Below are positions 1-8,282 of a stretch of DNA of 64,000 nt, in pieces (the first letter of the stretch is position 1; every line of letters begins with the position of its first letter). The translations under genes and the position numbers were made by a program. The notes beneath the pieces are model-generated. The model had not been told where the DNA came from. It saw nothing but the letters and a program-made list of their open reading frames with translations, and did no database searches. The stretch spans positions 1 to 64,000 of the forward strand of contig NZ_JANHDI010000013.1 of the NCBI RefSeq assembly GCF_024494595.1, given 5' to 3'. This stretch comes from Halobellus rarus (GTDB lineage Archaea; Halobacteriota; Halobacteria; Halobacteriales; Haloferacaceae).

Positions 1-575
1 CGACGCACAAGACGATTCGCGCGGGCCGCGGGGGGATCATTATGTGCGACGCCGAGTACGCCGACGCCATCGACAAAGCCGTCTTCCCGGGTGCACAGGG
101 CGGCCCACTGATGCACAACATCGCGGGAAAGGCCGTCGGGTTCGGCGAAGCCCTGTCCGAGGAGTTCGACGCCTACGCCGAACAGACCGTCAAAAACGCC
201 CAAGTGCTGGCAGAGCGGCTGCAAGAGAACGGGCTGAGCCTGGTTTCGGGCGGGACGGACAACCACCTCGTGCTCGTGGATTTGCGGCCCTCACATCCGG
301 AGACGACTGGGAAAGACGTCGAAGCGGCACTGGACGCGGCGGGTATCGTGATGAACGCGAACACGGTCCCCGGGGAGACGCGCTCGGCGTTCGACCCCAG
401 CGGCATCCGCCTCGGCACGCCCGCCATCACGACGCGTGGCTTCGACGAGGCAGCCACGCGAGAGGTCGCAGACCTCATCACGCGGATCGTCGACGACTAC
501 GACGACGAGGCGGTCGTCGAGGAGGTCGCCGCGCGCGTCGACGAACTCGCCGACGAATACCCGCTGTACGAGTAG
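1..575 (+). CDS. glyA: Serine hydroxymethyltransferase, 3' part
   Basis: This is the C-terminal part of serine hydroxymethyltransferase; the gene starts before the window and reads in frame 3. The enzyme interconverts serine and glycine using PLP and a folate- or pterin-type one-carbon carrier in the cytoplasm. The first visible residues, THKTIRAGRGG, match the family's PLP-lysine motif (THKT-R-GPRGG), so the Schiff-base lysine lies at the very edge. It is followed by the conserved FPGAQGGPLMH segment and the usual C-terminal domain ending in PLYE. It lies about 100 bp before folD on the same strand, which places two one-carbon enzymes side by side. The only incompleteness is the window edge. 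Confidence 0.97.
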   Translation, partial: THKTIRAGRGGIIMCDAEYADAIDKAVFPGAQGGPLMHNIAGKAVGFGEALSEEFDAYAEQTVKNAQVLAERLQENGLSLVSGGTDNHLVLVDLRPSHPETTGKDVEAALDAAGIVMNANTVPGETRSAFDPSGIRLGTPAITTRGFDEAATREVADLITRIVDDYDDEAVVEEVAARVDELADEYPLYE

Positions 576-674
576 CGATCGGAGTCGTCGGCCGTCTTCC
601 CGCACGGTCCGGGGGAATCGGATAGCGCACGCAAACCCGCACATTTGAAGTGTGCTACCCACTCCCTTCGTAAT

Positions 675-1562
675 ATGACCGAGATCATCGACGGCAACGA
701 CGTCGCCCAAGACATTCGGAACGGCCTGCTCGACGGCATCGAAACGCTCACCGACGCAGGGACGACGCCGTGTCTCGCGACCGTGCTGATGAACGACGAC
801 CCCGCCAGCGAGACGTACGTCTCGATGAAACACAAAGACTGCGAGGAGGTCGGCATCGCCACGCGCGACATCGAACTCGACCCCGAAACGCCGGCCGAGG
901 AGCTGTTCGACACTATCGACGAACTGAACGCCGACCCGGAGGTCCACGGCATCCTCGTGCAGATGCCGCTGCCGGACCACGTCGACGAGCGCGAGGTTCT
1001 CCGGAGCATCGACCCCGCGAAGGACGTCGACGGCTTCCATCCCGAAAACGTCGGTCGCCTCGTCGCTGGAAACGCGCGATACAAGCCGTGCACGCCGCAC
1101 GGCGTCCAGAAACTCCTCGCCGCGGCCGACGTCGAGACCGAGGGCGCGGAGGCCGTCGTGGTCGGTCGGTCGAACATCGTGGGCAAGCCGATGGCGAACC
1201 TCCTCATCCAGAAGGACGAGGGCGGAAACGCCACGACCACTGTCTGTCACTCCAGGACGGAGGACCTCGCAGAGAAGACTCGCGCGGCGGACATCGTCAT
1301 CGCCGCCGCGGGCGTCCCCGAGATGATCACCGGCGAGATGCTCTCTGAGGGCACGGTCGTGATCGACGTCGGGATCAACCGCGTCGAGACCGACGAGGGC
1401 TCCGAACTCGTCGGCGACGTCGACTACGACAGCGCGAAGGAGAAGGCGAGCGCGATCACGCCCGTGCCGGGCGGCGTCGGTCCGATGACGCGCGCGATGC
1501 TCCTGTGGAACACGGTCAAGTCCGCGAGCGACGTCGCCGAAATCGACGTCGACCTCCCGTGA
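675..1562 (+). CDS. folD: Methylenetetrahydrofolate dehydrogenase / methenyl cyclohydrolase
   Basis: This is a bifunctional FolD of 295 residues, normal for the family. It oxidises methylene-THF to methenyl-THF and hydrolyses that to formyl-THF. Visible family motifs are YVSMKHKDCEEVGI (with the catalytic lysine), the VHGILVQMPLPDH block, the NAD(P)-binding VVVGRSNIVGKP segment and the C-terminal PVPGGVGPMTRAMLLWNT. I chose the ATG at 675 because the family motif begins there; an in-frame ATG at 645 would add ten residues that do not fit. An inverted repeat (GCACA/TGTGC, 639-655) sits just upstream. With glyA it forms a one-carbon pair that feeds purine synthesis (purF is downstream). Confidence 0.96.
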   Translation: MTEIIDGNDVAQDIRNGLLDGIETLTDAGTTPCLATVLMNDDPASETYVSMKHKDCEEVGIATRDIELDPETPAEELFDTIDELNADPEVHGILVQMPLPDHVDEREVLRSIDPAKDVDGFHPENVGRLVAGNARYKPCTPHGVQKLLAAADVETEGAEAVVVGRSNIVGKPMANLLIQKDEGGNATTTVCHSRTEDLAEKTRAADIVIAAAGVPEMITGEMLSEGTVVIDVGINRVETDEGSELVGDVDYDSAKEKASAITPVPGGVGPMTRAMLLWNTVKSASDVAEIDVDLP

Positions 1563-1581
1563 GCGCCGGACTCGTTTTCGA

Positions 1582-2019
1582 CTAGCGGCCGAAGCCACTC
1601 GGACCGGAGGGCCCCCGCGGCCCGCTCGTCCCGCGAGGTCCGGACGGGCCGTCGCCTGCAATCGTCGTGTGGGTCCGCTCCGGTTCCGGTTCGACCTCCT
1701 CACCGTCGACGAACCTGACGAACGACAGGTACAGGTCCTCGCCGCAGGGAGACTCGCGGGTCGGATCCTCGACATCGTCGGCGCTGCTTCGCTCTCCGGT
1801 CCAGCGGACGACGTCGCCGTCGCTTTCTTCGCCACCAGCGATGTCCTCACCGCAGACGAGGCGGACGCCGTCGGCCGATTCGAAATCCTCGTCGGGAGCG
1901 ACGTACTCCCAACCGACGAGCGGGTACGGTGTGACCGACTTATCGGCGAGGTATCCCTCGCGTTGGAGTTCGAAGACGGCCCCGCAGTGCGGACAGTAGT
2001 ATCTGACCGGGTAACTCAT
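1582..2019 (-). CDS. Conserved haloarchaeal zinc-ribbon-like protein
   Basis: This is a 145-residue acidic protein that I do not recognise by name. It starts MSYPVRYYCPHCGAVFELQREG, giving one CPHC knuckle near the N-terminus, and has a second Cys in VRLVCGED and a third in SPCGED, so a metal site is possible but not canonical. The C-terminal tail is Gly/Ser/Pro-rich (repeats of GPSG and GPRG) and probably disordered. The ATG at 2019 is preferred over an upstream in-frame start that would add 26 unconserved-looking basic residues. It converges on folD with about 20 bp between the stops. Function unknown. Confidence 0.75.
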   Translation of the reverse strand: MSYPVRYYCPHCGAVFELQREGYLADKSVTPYPLVGWEYVAPDEDFESADGVRLVCGEDIAGGEESDGDVVRWTGERSSADDVEDPTRESPCGEDLYLSFVRFVDGEEVEPEPERTHTTIAGDGPSGPRGTSGPRGPSGPSGFGR

Positions 2020-2227
2020 CGTCAGATTTGGGGGTCGAAGCGACTTAACGCCCGCGCCGGCGGCGTATCGCTGTCGAATAGGGGAGCGGCCGGTCACTCG
2101 AAGGGTCCGGCCGAGGGTTCATATACAATTGTGGGACCACAGACGCCGTGCGATGACGACAGCCACGGGGCGTGCTGCGGGTGCGCGGTACAGCGTCTCG
2201 TGACCGACCCGTACCGCCTGTTCGCCC

Positions 2228-2815
2228 CTATTCGGAGGCGCGACCGTCGATCTCTCGGTCCTCGTCGACGTAGCGGAACGCCACGCCCGCCCGTCGAGCG
2301 GCCTCCTCGTCTCGAATCGAATCCCCGACGAACACGGCGTCGCCCGGGTCCGCATCGAGCCGGTCGAGCGTTTCGAGCAGCGGAGCCGGATCGGGTTTCC
2401 GAGTCGCGACGCTGTCACGGCCGACGACGGCGTCGACGTGCGGCGCGAGTCCGTGGACGTCGAGCGCGGTCCGACAGGCGTGTTCGGCGTTCAGCGAGCA
2501 GACGCCCTCGGCGTCGAACCGCCCGACGAAGTCCGCGTGCGGGAGGCGCTCCGAGCGCTCCGCACCCGTCCGTTCGTAGCCGCCGATGACGGCCTCGACG
2601 TCCGCGCGGAGGTCAGTCTCGTCGGCTAGGTCGATCATCCCCCAGAGGTCGTATCCGTCGGCGTCGACGCCGGCTGCCTCGAAGACGGCCGCGACGTCCC
2701 CGGTCACGACGTCCCAGTCGACGACGAGTCGAACGAGGGTCCCGTCTAAGTCCCAGACGACGGTGTCGAACTCGTCGAGCGGACGTGTCTCCGCCGCGGT
2801 CGGCCGATCAGTCAT
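2228..2815 (-). CDS. HAD-superfamily hydrolase (phosphoglycolate phosphatase-like)
   Basis: This is a 195-residue haloacid dehalogenase-type phosphatase. Motif I is DLDGTL near residue 22, carrying the nucleophile Asp and the acid/base Asp. The motif III lysine is in RKPDPAPL and motif IV is VGDSIRDEEAARRAG. The short alpha-helical cap between motifs I and II resembles phosphoglycolate phosphatase or PhnX-type C1 caps. The substrate cannot be told from sequence. It lies 89 bp from the AlaX gene on the same strand. Confidence 0.88.
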   Translation of the reverse strand: MTDRPTAAETRPLDEFDTVVWDLDGTLVRLVVDWDVVTGDVAAVFEAAGVDADGYDLWGMIDLADETDLRADVEAVIGGYERTGAERSERLPHADFVGRFDAEGVCSLNAEHACRTALDVHGLAPHVDAVVGRDSVATRKPDPAPLLETLDRLDADPGDAVFVGDSIRDEEAARRAGVAFRYVDEDREIDGRASE

Positions 2816-2904
2816 TGGGAACGTCTACGGCCCCGACGGGAAAAGGCGCTTCGGACGTGGCGGTGAGCGTCCGGAACGACCGAGACGCCGTCGTGGCGGT
2901 CAAC

Positions 2905-4110
2905 TCACTCCCGCGGTTCCCACGCGCGCACGGCGTCGAGAACGTCGTCCGGAGACGCATCGAGGCCGCCGCCCTGCGCGAACGGCGGGCCGCCGCCACC
3001 GCCACCGCCGTAGGTGTCGGTGACGTCGTCGACCACCGAACCGGCGTGGACGTCGCTGTCGTGGCCCGCGGCGACGACGAGGTAGGGCCGCTCGTCGCCG
3101 CCGACCGCGACGACGACGTCCGAATCGCCGACCGCGTCCTTCGCCGCCTCGCCGGCGTCGTTCGGGTCGACGCCGTCGAGCACGCCCAGCCGCCACGACG
3201 TGTCGCCTCTCGTGACGGTCTCGAAGTCGTCGATCGCGTCCGAGACGGCGGCGCGTTCGAGATCGCGGACGCGCGCTTCGAGGTCGTCGCGCTCCGTCCG
3301 GATGGCCGCCGCCGTCTCCGCCAGGTCGTCGACGTTCGTTTCGAGCGCCGCGGCGGTCTCGCGGAGCGCCCGATGGCGATCGGCGCCACGGTCGATGCCG
3401 CTCGGCCCGACGGCGAACTCGACGCGGGTGAGGCCCTCGCCGGGGTTCGAGCGGTCGAGGACGGTGACCGGCCCGATCTCGCGGGTGTTCGACACGTGCG
3501 TGCCGCCGCAGGCGGCGACGTCCCAGCCGTCGATGTCGACGATCCGGACCGTGTCGGCGTCGTCCATCACGCCCTCCTCGGTCTTGGTGTTGAACGCGAC
3601 GTCCTCGCGGGCGGTCGCCTCCTCCGTCGGGACCGCCTCCCAGCCGACGCCCCGTGAGTCCCACACCGTGCGGTTCGTCAGTCGTTCGAGTTCCACGAGC
3701 GTCTCGTCGTCGATGTCAGTCGAGGTCGTGAAGTCGACGCGGACCTTCTCCCCGGAGATGTCGAACCCGCCGTAGCCGAGGTCTTCGAGGAGCCGCCGAC
3801 CCGCCCCGTAGAGCACGTGGCTCGCCGTGTGTGCCCGCATGCAGTAGGTACGGAAGTCGTCGTCGATGACGCCGGTCACCGTGTCGCCGACGTCGAACTC
3901 GGGGACCGACGCGAGGGTGTGTCGAACCGTCTCCTCCCCCTTTTGGACGTCGGCCACCCGTGTGCCATCGAGCGTCCCGCGATCGGCCGGCTGGCCGCCG
4001 CTCTCGGCGTAGAAGTACGTGTGATCGAGCGTTACCGTCCGGTCGTCGACGCCGACGACTTCGGCGGAGAACTCTCGGACCTCCGGTTCCTCGGGGGCGC
4101 GTGTCTGCAT
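2905..4110 (-). CDS. alaX: Alanyl-tRNA editing protein AlaX with DHHA1 domain
   Basis: This is a 401-residue stand-alone editing protein that hydrolyses mis-charged Ser-tRNA(Ala) or Gly-tRNA(Ala). It has the two zinc-binding signatures of AlaRS editing domains: HTASH at residues 94-98 and CGGTH at residues 201-205. The N-terminal AlaRS-like beta-barrel contains YFYAESGGQPADRG. A coiled-coil (about 225-290) leads into a C-terminal DHHA1 domain with a glycine-rich stretch near residues 375-390, which marks the long AlaX-L type. The ATG at 4110 is preferred to an upstream in-frame start. There is no aminoacylation domain, so it is not AlaRS itself. Confidence 0.93.
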   Translation of the reverse strand: MQTRAPEEPEVREFSAEVVGVDDRTVTLDHTYFYAESGGQPADRGTLDGTRVADVQKGEETVRHTLASVPEFDVGDTVTGVIDDDFRTYCMRAHTASHVLYGAGRRLLEDLGYGGFDISGEKVRVDFTTSTDIDDETLVELERLTNRTVWDSRGVGWEAVPTEEATAREDVAFNTKTEEGVMDDADTVRIVDIDGWDVAACGGTHVSNTREIGPVTVLDRSNPGEGLTRVEFAVGPSGIDRGADRHRALRETAAALETNVDDLAETAAAIRTERDDLEARVRDLERAAVSDAIDDFETVTRGDTSWRLGVLDGVDPNDAGEAAKDAVGDSDVVVAVGGDERPYLVVAAGHDSDVHAGSVVDDVTDTYGGGGGGGPPFAQGGGLDASPDDVLDAVRAWEPRE

Positions 4111-4224
4111 ACCTCCCGCTGGGGGAGTCGGAGACAAAAATGGTTAACTTCCGGTTCGACGAGGGGCCTCGTCGATGCGGCGGATCGCGGGACGGCCTCT
4201 CGACCTGAATTCGGGTCGAGACCG

Positions 4225-4743
4225 CTACTCGTCGACCAGTTCGACGTCCAGTCGCTCTTCGAGCGCGCGGACGACGGACCCCCCGACGCCGGCCCGGGTC
4301 GCGCGGCCCTGTTCGACCGCGTCGATGTCGGACTCGTCGACGTCGAGTTCGGCCGCCAGTTCCTCGACGGTCAGTCCCGCGTCCTGCCGAGCTGATTCGA
4401 CGCGCTCACCGTATCCCGTCACGAGATACGGGAGCTGATCCTCCTCGTAGTCGGTCCCCTCCTCCCAGTGGGCGGCGTCGCCCTTCGTCTGATCGTACAT
4501 CCGCGCCTGTTGCTGGGCCGCCCGCTTCCGACGCGGTGTCTCACCGTCGTGACCGTCGGATCCGGACTGTGAGGTGCTATCGTTGCGTTTTTTCGAATCG
4601 TCGTGCGGTGCGCAGTCCGAACACACGAGCAGTTCCGCGCCGGCGACGTTCGCCCGGCGGAGGTTGCCGGTCGAGCGACCGCAGAGTTCACAACTGTCGC
4701 CGTCGCCACCGCCTCCGCCGCTGCCGGTGGAGTACTTGGCCAT
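4225..4743 (-). CDS. mbf1: Multiprotein bridging factor 1 homolog (zinc ribbon + HTH)
   Basis: This 172-residue protein has the archaeal MBF1 layout. After a Gly-rich N-terminus, a zinc ribbon has CELCG followed by CSDC. A charged linker of about 50 residues comes next, and then a Cro/C1-type helix-turn-helix (residues about 105-165), with the recognition region in ARQDAGLTVEELAAELDVDE. MBF1 proteins contact TBP and other transcription components; archaeal MBF1 has also been linked to the ribosome. It lies 180 bp downstream of tRNA-Leu(GAG) on the same strand, with two strong hairpins between. Confidence 0.94.
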   Translation of the reverse strand: MAKYSTGSGGGGGDGDSCELCGRSTGNLRRANVAGAELLVCSDCAPHDDSKKRNDSTSQSGSDGHDGETPRRKRAAQQQARMYDQTKGDAAHWEEGTDYEEDQLPYLVTGYGERVESARQDAGLTVEELAAELDVDESDIDAVEQGRATRAGVGGSVVRALEERLDVELVDE

Positions 4744-4865
4744 AGCGTCCAGTACCGACTCGACGGTTTAAAACGTATCCCAAGCGGTGTCCGTCTCTCG
4801 ACGGAGAGTGGTCGTGATATCGAGCACCGCGGCTCGCGAAGATAGCGTCGGAAGGATTGTGCGTG

Positions 4866-4926
4866 GGTGCTGTGTCCCCGAAGGGATGAGCACCTGCATC
4901 GAGTGGCGCGAAACGCCGTGCGATGC
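4866..4926 (-). other. Two adjacent hairpins just 3' of tRNA-Leu(GAG)
   Basis: Two imperfect stem-loops lie back to back between the tRNA and mbf1. The first (4866-4894) pairs GGTGCT with AGCACC, then TCCC with GGGA around a CGAA loop. The second (4896-4926) pairs GCATCG with CGATGC, then GGCG with CGCC around a CGAAA loop. The outer stem of the second reaches into the last bases of the tRNA. They could be a tRNA 3'-trailer structure, a terminator, or part of a small RNA. The sequence shows only the pairing potential. Confidence 0.45.
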
Positions 4927-5008
4927 GTGGGACCGGATTTGAACCGGCGGACCCCTATGGGACAGCGCCCTCAACGCTGCGCCGTTGGCCTGGCTTGGCT
5001 ACCCACGC
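4924..5008 (-). tRNA. tRNA-Leu (anticodon GAG)
   Basis: On the minus strand a class II tRNA folds. The acceptor strand GCGTGGG (5008 downwards) pairs with CCCACGC. The anticodon stem CAGCG/CGCTG holds the loop TTGAGGG with anticodon GAG (reads CUC). There is a long variable arm, the T loop is TTCAAAT, and the discriminator is A at 4924. The long variable arm plus GAG identifies leucine. No intron and no encoded CCA are seen. Confidence 0.96.
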
Positions 5009-5126
5009 TCGCTGTGTCTTGTCGCGCAATATCTGGTTGTCCGGGGTAATTTAAATGAGTTTCCTTTCGACGGCGAGCCGATCCGCAGTCGGCACCGTTT
5101 TCACCGCTCCGTCCGGCCATTCCGGT

Positions 5127-5687
5127 ATGGAACTGCGCGCACGAGACCACGTGCTCGAACTCACAGCGGTACTCTCGGTCGTCTCGCTCGCGGCCGTCTT
5201 CGCCGCCGTTGGCGGCGTCGTCCCCGCGTCGCTGCTTCCCGTCGTCCCCGACTCGGTTGTCGATGCGATTCCGCACGTCAACGCCGTGCTCAGCACGACG
5301 GGGCTCGTGACCATCGCCCTCGGCGTCCGATTCATCCGGCGCGACGACGTCCGACGACACCGGGCGATGATGCTCACGACGTTCGCGCTGTTCGTCGCCT
5401 TCCTCGTCCTCTACCTCTATCGGATCTCGCTGGAAGGCCCCGCCGAGTTCCTCGGTCCCGACGCCGTCTACCAGTTCGTCTATCTCCCCACGCTCGCGGT
5501 CCACGTCCTGCTCGCGATCGTCTGTATCCCGCTCCTGTTCTACGTGCTCCTCCTCGCGCTCTCTCGCCCGGTCGCGGAACTCTACGAGACGCCCCACCGA
5601 CGCGTCGGGCGAGTCGCGGCCGCACTCTGGTTCGTCTCCTTCGCACTCGGGGACGTCGTCTACGTCCTGCTCTACGTCGTGTACTGA
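5127..5687 (+). CDS. DUF420 family membrane protein
   Basis: This 186-residue integral membrane protein has five or six hydrophobic segments and matches the DUF420 family (YozB/CtaM-like). Its hallmarks are VNAVLSTTGLVTIALGVRFIRR, a histidine-containing RRHRAMMLTTFALF block and LYRISLEGP. CtaM-type members assist cytochrome oxidase maturation in some bacteria; for the haloarchaeal protein the role is inferred at best. The ATG at 5127 gives the expected N-terminus MELRARDHV; a start at 5055 would add 24 residues. No oxidase genes lie in the window. Confidence 0.88.
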   Translation: MELRARDHVLELTAVLSVVSLAAVFAAVGGVVPASLLPVVPDSVVDAIPHVNAVLSTTGLVTIALGVRFIRRDDVRRHRAMMLTTFALFVAFLVLYLYRISLEGPAEFLGPDAVYQFVYLPTLAVHVLLAIVCIPLLFYVLLLALSRPVAELYETPHRRVGRVAAALWFVSFALGDVVYVLLYVVY

Positions 5688-5782
5688 CCCCGTGGCGGCC
5701 GTCCCGGTCGCGTCGCCGAAATGAATAGCAACACGAACATATTCGGACACAGGGATTTGTCCGTGCGCGTCGTACGTCCGCT

Positions 5783-6178
5783 ATGGCTCAGTCGCAGTCC
5801 GCCCTGGAGACGACACAGACGACCGTCGAGGTGCGCGCGACGGGACACGTTCGCGACGCCCTCGGGACGCCGAAACTCTCGTTCACGTTCGAGGGCGACA
5901 CGCTCCGGGAGTTCGTCGACGCCTTCTTCGCCGAGTACGACGTCCGCGACCTCGTGATCGCCGAGACGGAAGCGGAGTCGGCGACGCGCGGGTGGGCGCC
6001 CATCGACGCCGACGACGTGCCGGGTGAGCTCCGAAAGAACCCCGACGGCGAGCAGACGCGAGCGTACGCGCGGATCCTCGTCAACGGGCAGTTCAACGAG
6101 AACCTCGCCGGCTTCGACACGAAACTGAACGCGGGCGACCGAGTCGCGTTGGTCAACCCGTTCCTGTTCTGTCTGTGA
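5783..6178 (+). CDS. MoaD/ThiS-fold (ubiquitin-like) protein lacking C-terminal diglycine
   Basis: This 131-residue protein has a ubiquitin-fold MoaD pattern: beta strands TVEVRATGHVRDALG and KLSFTFEGDTLREFVDAFFAEY at the start, a YARILVNGQ strand, and the LNAGDRVALVNPF segment at the end, where MoaD and SAMP proteins have the typical D-(V/L)-A-(L/F)-xPP-GG run. Here the chain ends NPFLFCL with no Gly-Gly, so it cannot be adenylated or conjugated in the usual way. About 40 residues are inserted compared with minimal MoaD. It may be a binding partner or a non-conjugating relative. It stands alone. Confidence 0.78.
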   Translation: MAQSQSALETTQTTVEVRATGHVRDALGTPKLSFTFEGDTLREFVDAFFAEYDVRDLVIAETEAESATRGWAPIDADDVPGELRKNPDGEQTRAYARILVNGQFNENLAGFDTKLNAGDRVALVNPFLFCL

Positions 6179-6223
6179 ACGCGGTCTGCTGCTGACTCCC
6201 CGTCCGGTCTCTGAAGCCGGCGA

Positions 6224-7828
6224 TCAGTCGTCGGCGCTGGCGGTCGCACCGTCGCCGATGACCGGCCGTCGGACGTCGCGGTCCGTGTCTTCGCCGTCGA
6301 TGTCGTAGGGGTACTCGCCGGTCACGCAGCCGAGACAGAGATCGAGCCGTGACTCTCCGAGCACGTCGGCGACGGCGTCGATCGAGAGGTACCCGAGGCT
6401 GTCCGCGCGGATCTCCTCGCGGATCTCCTCGATCGACTGATCCGCGGCGATGAGTTCCTCGCGAGAGGCCATATCGATCCCCATGTAACACGGGGCGACG
6501 ATCGGCGGCGCACCGATCCGGACGTGGACCTCCTCCGCGCCGGCGTCCTTCAGCAGCGAGACGAGCTGCCGGGAGGTCGTCCCCCGGACGATGCTGTCGT
6601 CGATGATCGTGACCGACTTCCCCTCGATGGTGCTCCTGATGGGGTTGAGCTTCAGCCGAACCGCGCGCTCGCGTTCGTCCTGTGTCGGCATAATGAACGT
6701 CCGGCCGACGTACCGGTTCTTCATCAGCCCCTCTGCGAACTCGACGGCGTCCTCCCCGGCGAGACGTTCAGTTCCCTCCGCGGTCGTCTCGTTGGCCGCC
6801 TCGGCGTACCCGGAGGCGAACGATCGCCCGGAGTCGGGGACGGGCATCACGACGTCGGTCTCGATTCCCGACTCCTCCCAGAGCTTCCGGCCGAGGTCGC
6901 GGCGGGCCTCGTAGACCAGCGAATCGTCGATGATCGAGTCGGGTCGGGCGAAGTAGACGTGCTCGAAGAAGCAGTGGGCGGTGTCGTCGCGCTCGACGAG
7001 CTGGTAGGAGTCGAATCCGGACCCGTCGGCCTCGAGGACGACGAGTTCTCCGGGGCGGACGTCGCGGACGAGTTCGCCGTCGAGGGTGTCGATCGCGGCG
7101 GATTCGGAGGCGACGACGTAGCCGTCCTCCAGTTTCCCGATGCAGAGCGGTCGGTTCCCCTGCGGGTCTCGAACCGCGAGCACGGTCTCGTCGTGCATTA
7201 TCGTCAGCGCGTAGGAGCCGTGGATGCGGTCCATCGTTCGCTTGACGGCGCGGACGAGGTCGGCTTCGAGCAGGTTCCGCGCGAGGTCGTGAGCGATGAC
7301 CTCCGTGTCGCCGTCGGACGTGAAGGCGTGGCCGAGGTTGGCCAGTTCCTCGCGGATCTCGTCGGCGTTGACGAGGTTGCCGTTGTGCGAGAGTCCGAGC
7401 GACCCCGACTTGAACGAGACAGAGAAGGGCTGGGCGCAGGAGGCATTGACGCCGCCCGACGTGGGATAGCGGACGTGACCGATTCCGGTCTGACCGGCCA
7501 GGGAATCGAGATCCGACTCGTCGAACGCGTCGCCGACGAGGCCCATCTCGACGTGGCTGTGCTGTTGGAAGCCGTCGTGGGTCACGATTCCGGCGGACTC
7601 CTGTCCGCGGTGCTGGAGCGCGTACAGCGAGTAGTACAACGGGCGCGACGCGGCGCGGTCCTCGAGCGCGACGCCGACGACTCCGCACTTCTCGGTCGGG
7701 CCGGAGAGGTCCGCCCCCGGCGGCGTCGCCTGCGTCGAGGCGGCGGTCGATGGGTCGTTGGTCGATGATTCCGCGTTCGTCGGCTCGCGTCCGGGAGTGG
7801 GGTTCGAGGAGTCCCGCCCGTCAGGCAT
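6224..7828 (-). CDS. purF: Amidophosphoribosyltransferase
   Basis: This 534-residue enzyme catalyses the first committed step of purine synthesis (PRPP + Gln to phosphoribosylamine). The class II glutaminase domain begins at CGVVG, with the nucleophile at Cys48, and the PRTase loop is TIIDDSIVRGTTS. Four cysteines at the places used for the 4Fe-4S cluster in Bacillus PurF are present (HCFFEHVYF, APCYMG and the CLGC pair). A Ser/Thr/Pro-rich extension of 47 residues precedes the nucleophile, with no alternative start between. Since the Cys must be N-terminal, the extension should act as a propeptide. A palindrome lies upstream at 7902-7915. Confidence 0.97.
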   Translation of the reverse strand: MPDGRDSSNPTPGREPTNAESSTNDPSTAASTQATPPGADLSGPTEKCGVVGVALEDRAASRPLYYSLYALQHRGQESAGIVTHDGFQQHSHVEMGLVGDAFDESDLDSLAGQTGIGHVRYPTSGGVNASCAQPFSVSFKSGSLGLSHNGNLVNADEIREELANLGHAFTSDGDTEVIAHDLARNLLEADLVRAVKRTMDRIHGSYALTIMHDETVLAVRDPQGNRPLCIGKLEDGYVVASESAAIDTLDGELVRDVRPGELVVLEADGSGFDSYQLVERDDTAHCFFEHVYFARPDSIIDDSLVYEARRDLGRKLWEESGIETDVVMPVPDSGRSFASGYAEAANETTAEGTERLAGEDAVEFAEGLMKNRYVGRTFIMPTQDERERAVRLKLNPIRSTIEGKSVTIIDDSIVRGTTSRQLVSLLKDAGAEEVHVRIGAPPIVAPCYMGIDMASREELIAADQSIEEIREEIRADSLGYLSIDAVADVLGESRLDLCLGCVTGEYPYDIDGEDTDRDVRRPVIGDGATASADD

Positions 7829-7901
7829 ACGCGTAGCTACGGTAGCCAGGGGCTAAAAACCCGTCCATATGCTACCTTCGGTGCCGTTTCCCGGCGTGAT
7901 T

Positions 7902-7915
7902 ATACACGAACGTGT
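7902..7915. promoter_or_regulatory. Palindrome upstream of purF
   Basis: TACACG-AA-CGTGTA is a perfect 6-bp inverted repeat with a 2-bp spacer. It sits in an AT-rich pocket about 75-90 bp upstream of the purF ATG, between purF and the next gene on the same strand. This is the size and symmetry of an operator for a dimeric regulator. Which protein binds is unknown. Confidence 0.45.
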
Positions 7916-7934
7916 AATTACTCGACGTCAGCCG

Positions 7935-8282
7935 TCACCCGAAGAAGGCGTGTTCGCCCCGACGGTAGTACGTCACGACGCCACCGCTGACCTGGATGCG
8001 CTTCGATTCGAGGTACTCGGCGTCGCGCAGGTCGGTCACGGCCGCCCGGACCTGTCGTTCGGTGACGTCCATCGGGGCAACGTCGACGTCGTCGGTCTCG
8101 TCGCCCTCGTCGTCCCACGAATCCGTCTCCGGCGGGACGACCGTTCCCCCGTCGACGAGGAGGTCGTGCAGTTCCTGAACGGTGTAGGCGCGGGGCTCGA
8201 CGGCCTCGAGGAACTCCGCGACCGCGCGCTCGACGTCGTCCCATTGCTTTCCCGATTCCCACTCGTCCTCGCTGATGGGCAT
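7935..8282 (-). CDS. Conserved haloarchaeal protein, winged-helix-like
   Basis: This is a 115-residue acidic protein whose family I cannot name. The N-terminal half (VERAVAEFLEAV, YTVQELHDLLVDGG) and the C-terminal half (MDVTERQVRAAVTDLRDAEYLESKRIQVSGGVVTYYRRG) are helix-rich, followed by a beta wing. The latter looks like a winged helix with a reading strand, so a DNA-binding role is possible. An acidic linker joins the halves. It precedes purF by about 105 bp on the same strand; the palindrome between them suggests separate promoters. Confidence 0.7.
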   Translation of the reverse strand: MPISEDEWESGKQWDDVERAVAEFLEAVEPRAYTVQELHDLLVDGGTVVPPETDSWDDEGDETDDVDVAPMDVTERQVRAAVTDLRDAEYLESKRIQVSGGVVTYYRRGEHAFFG

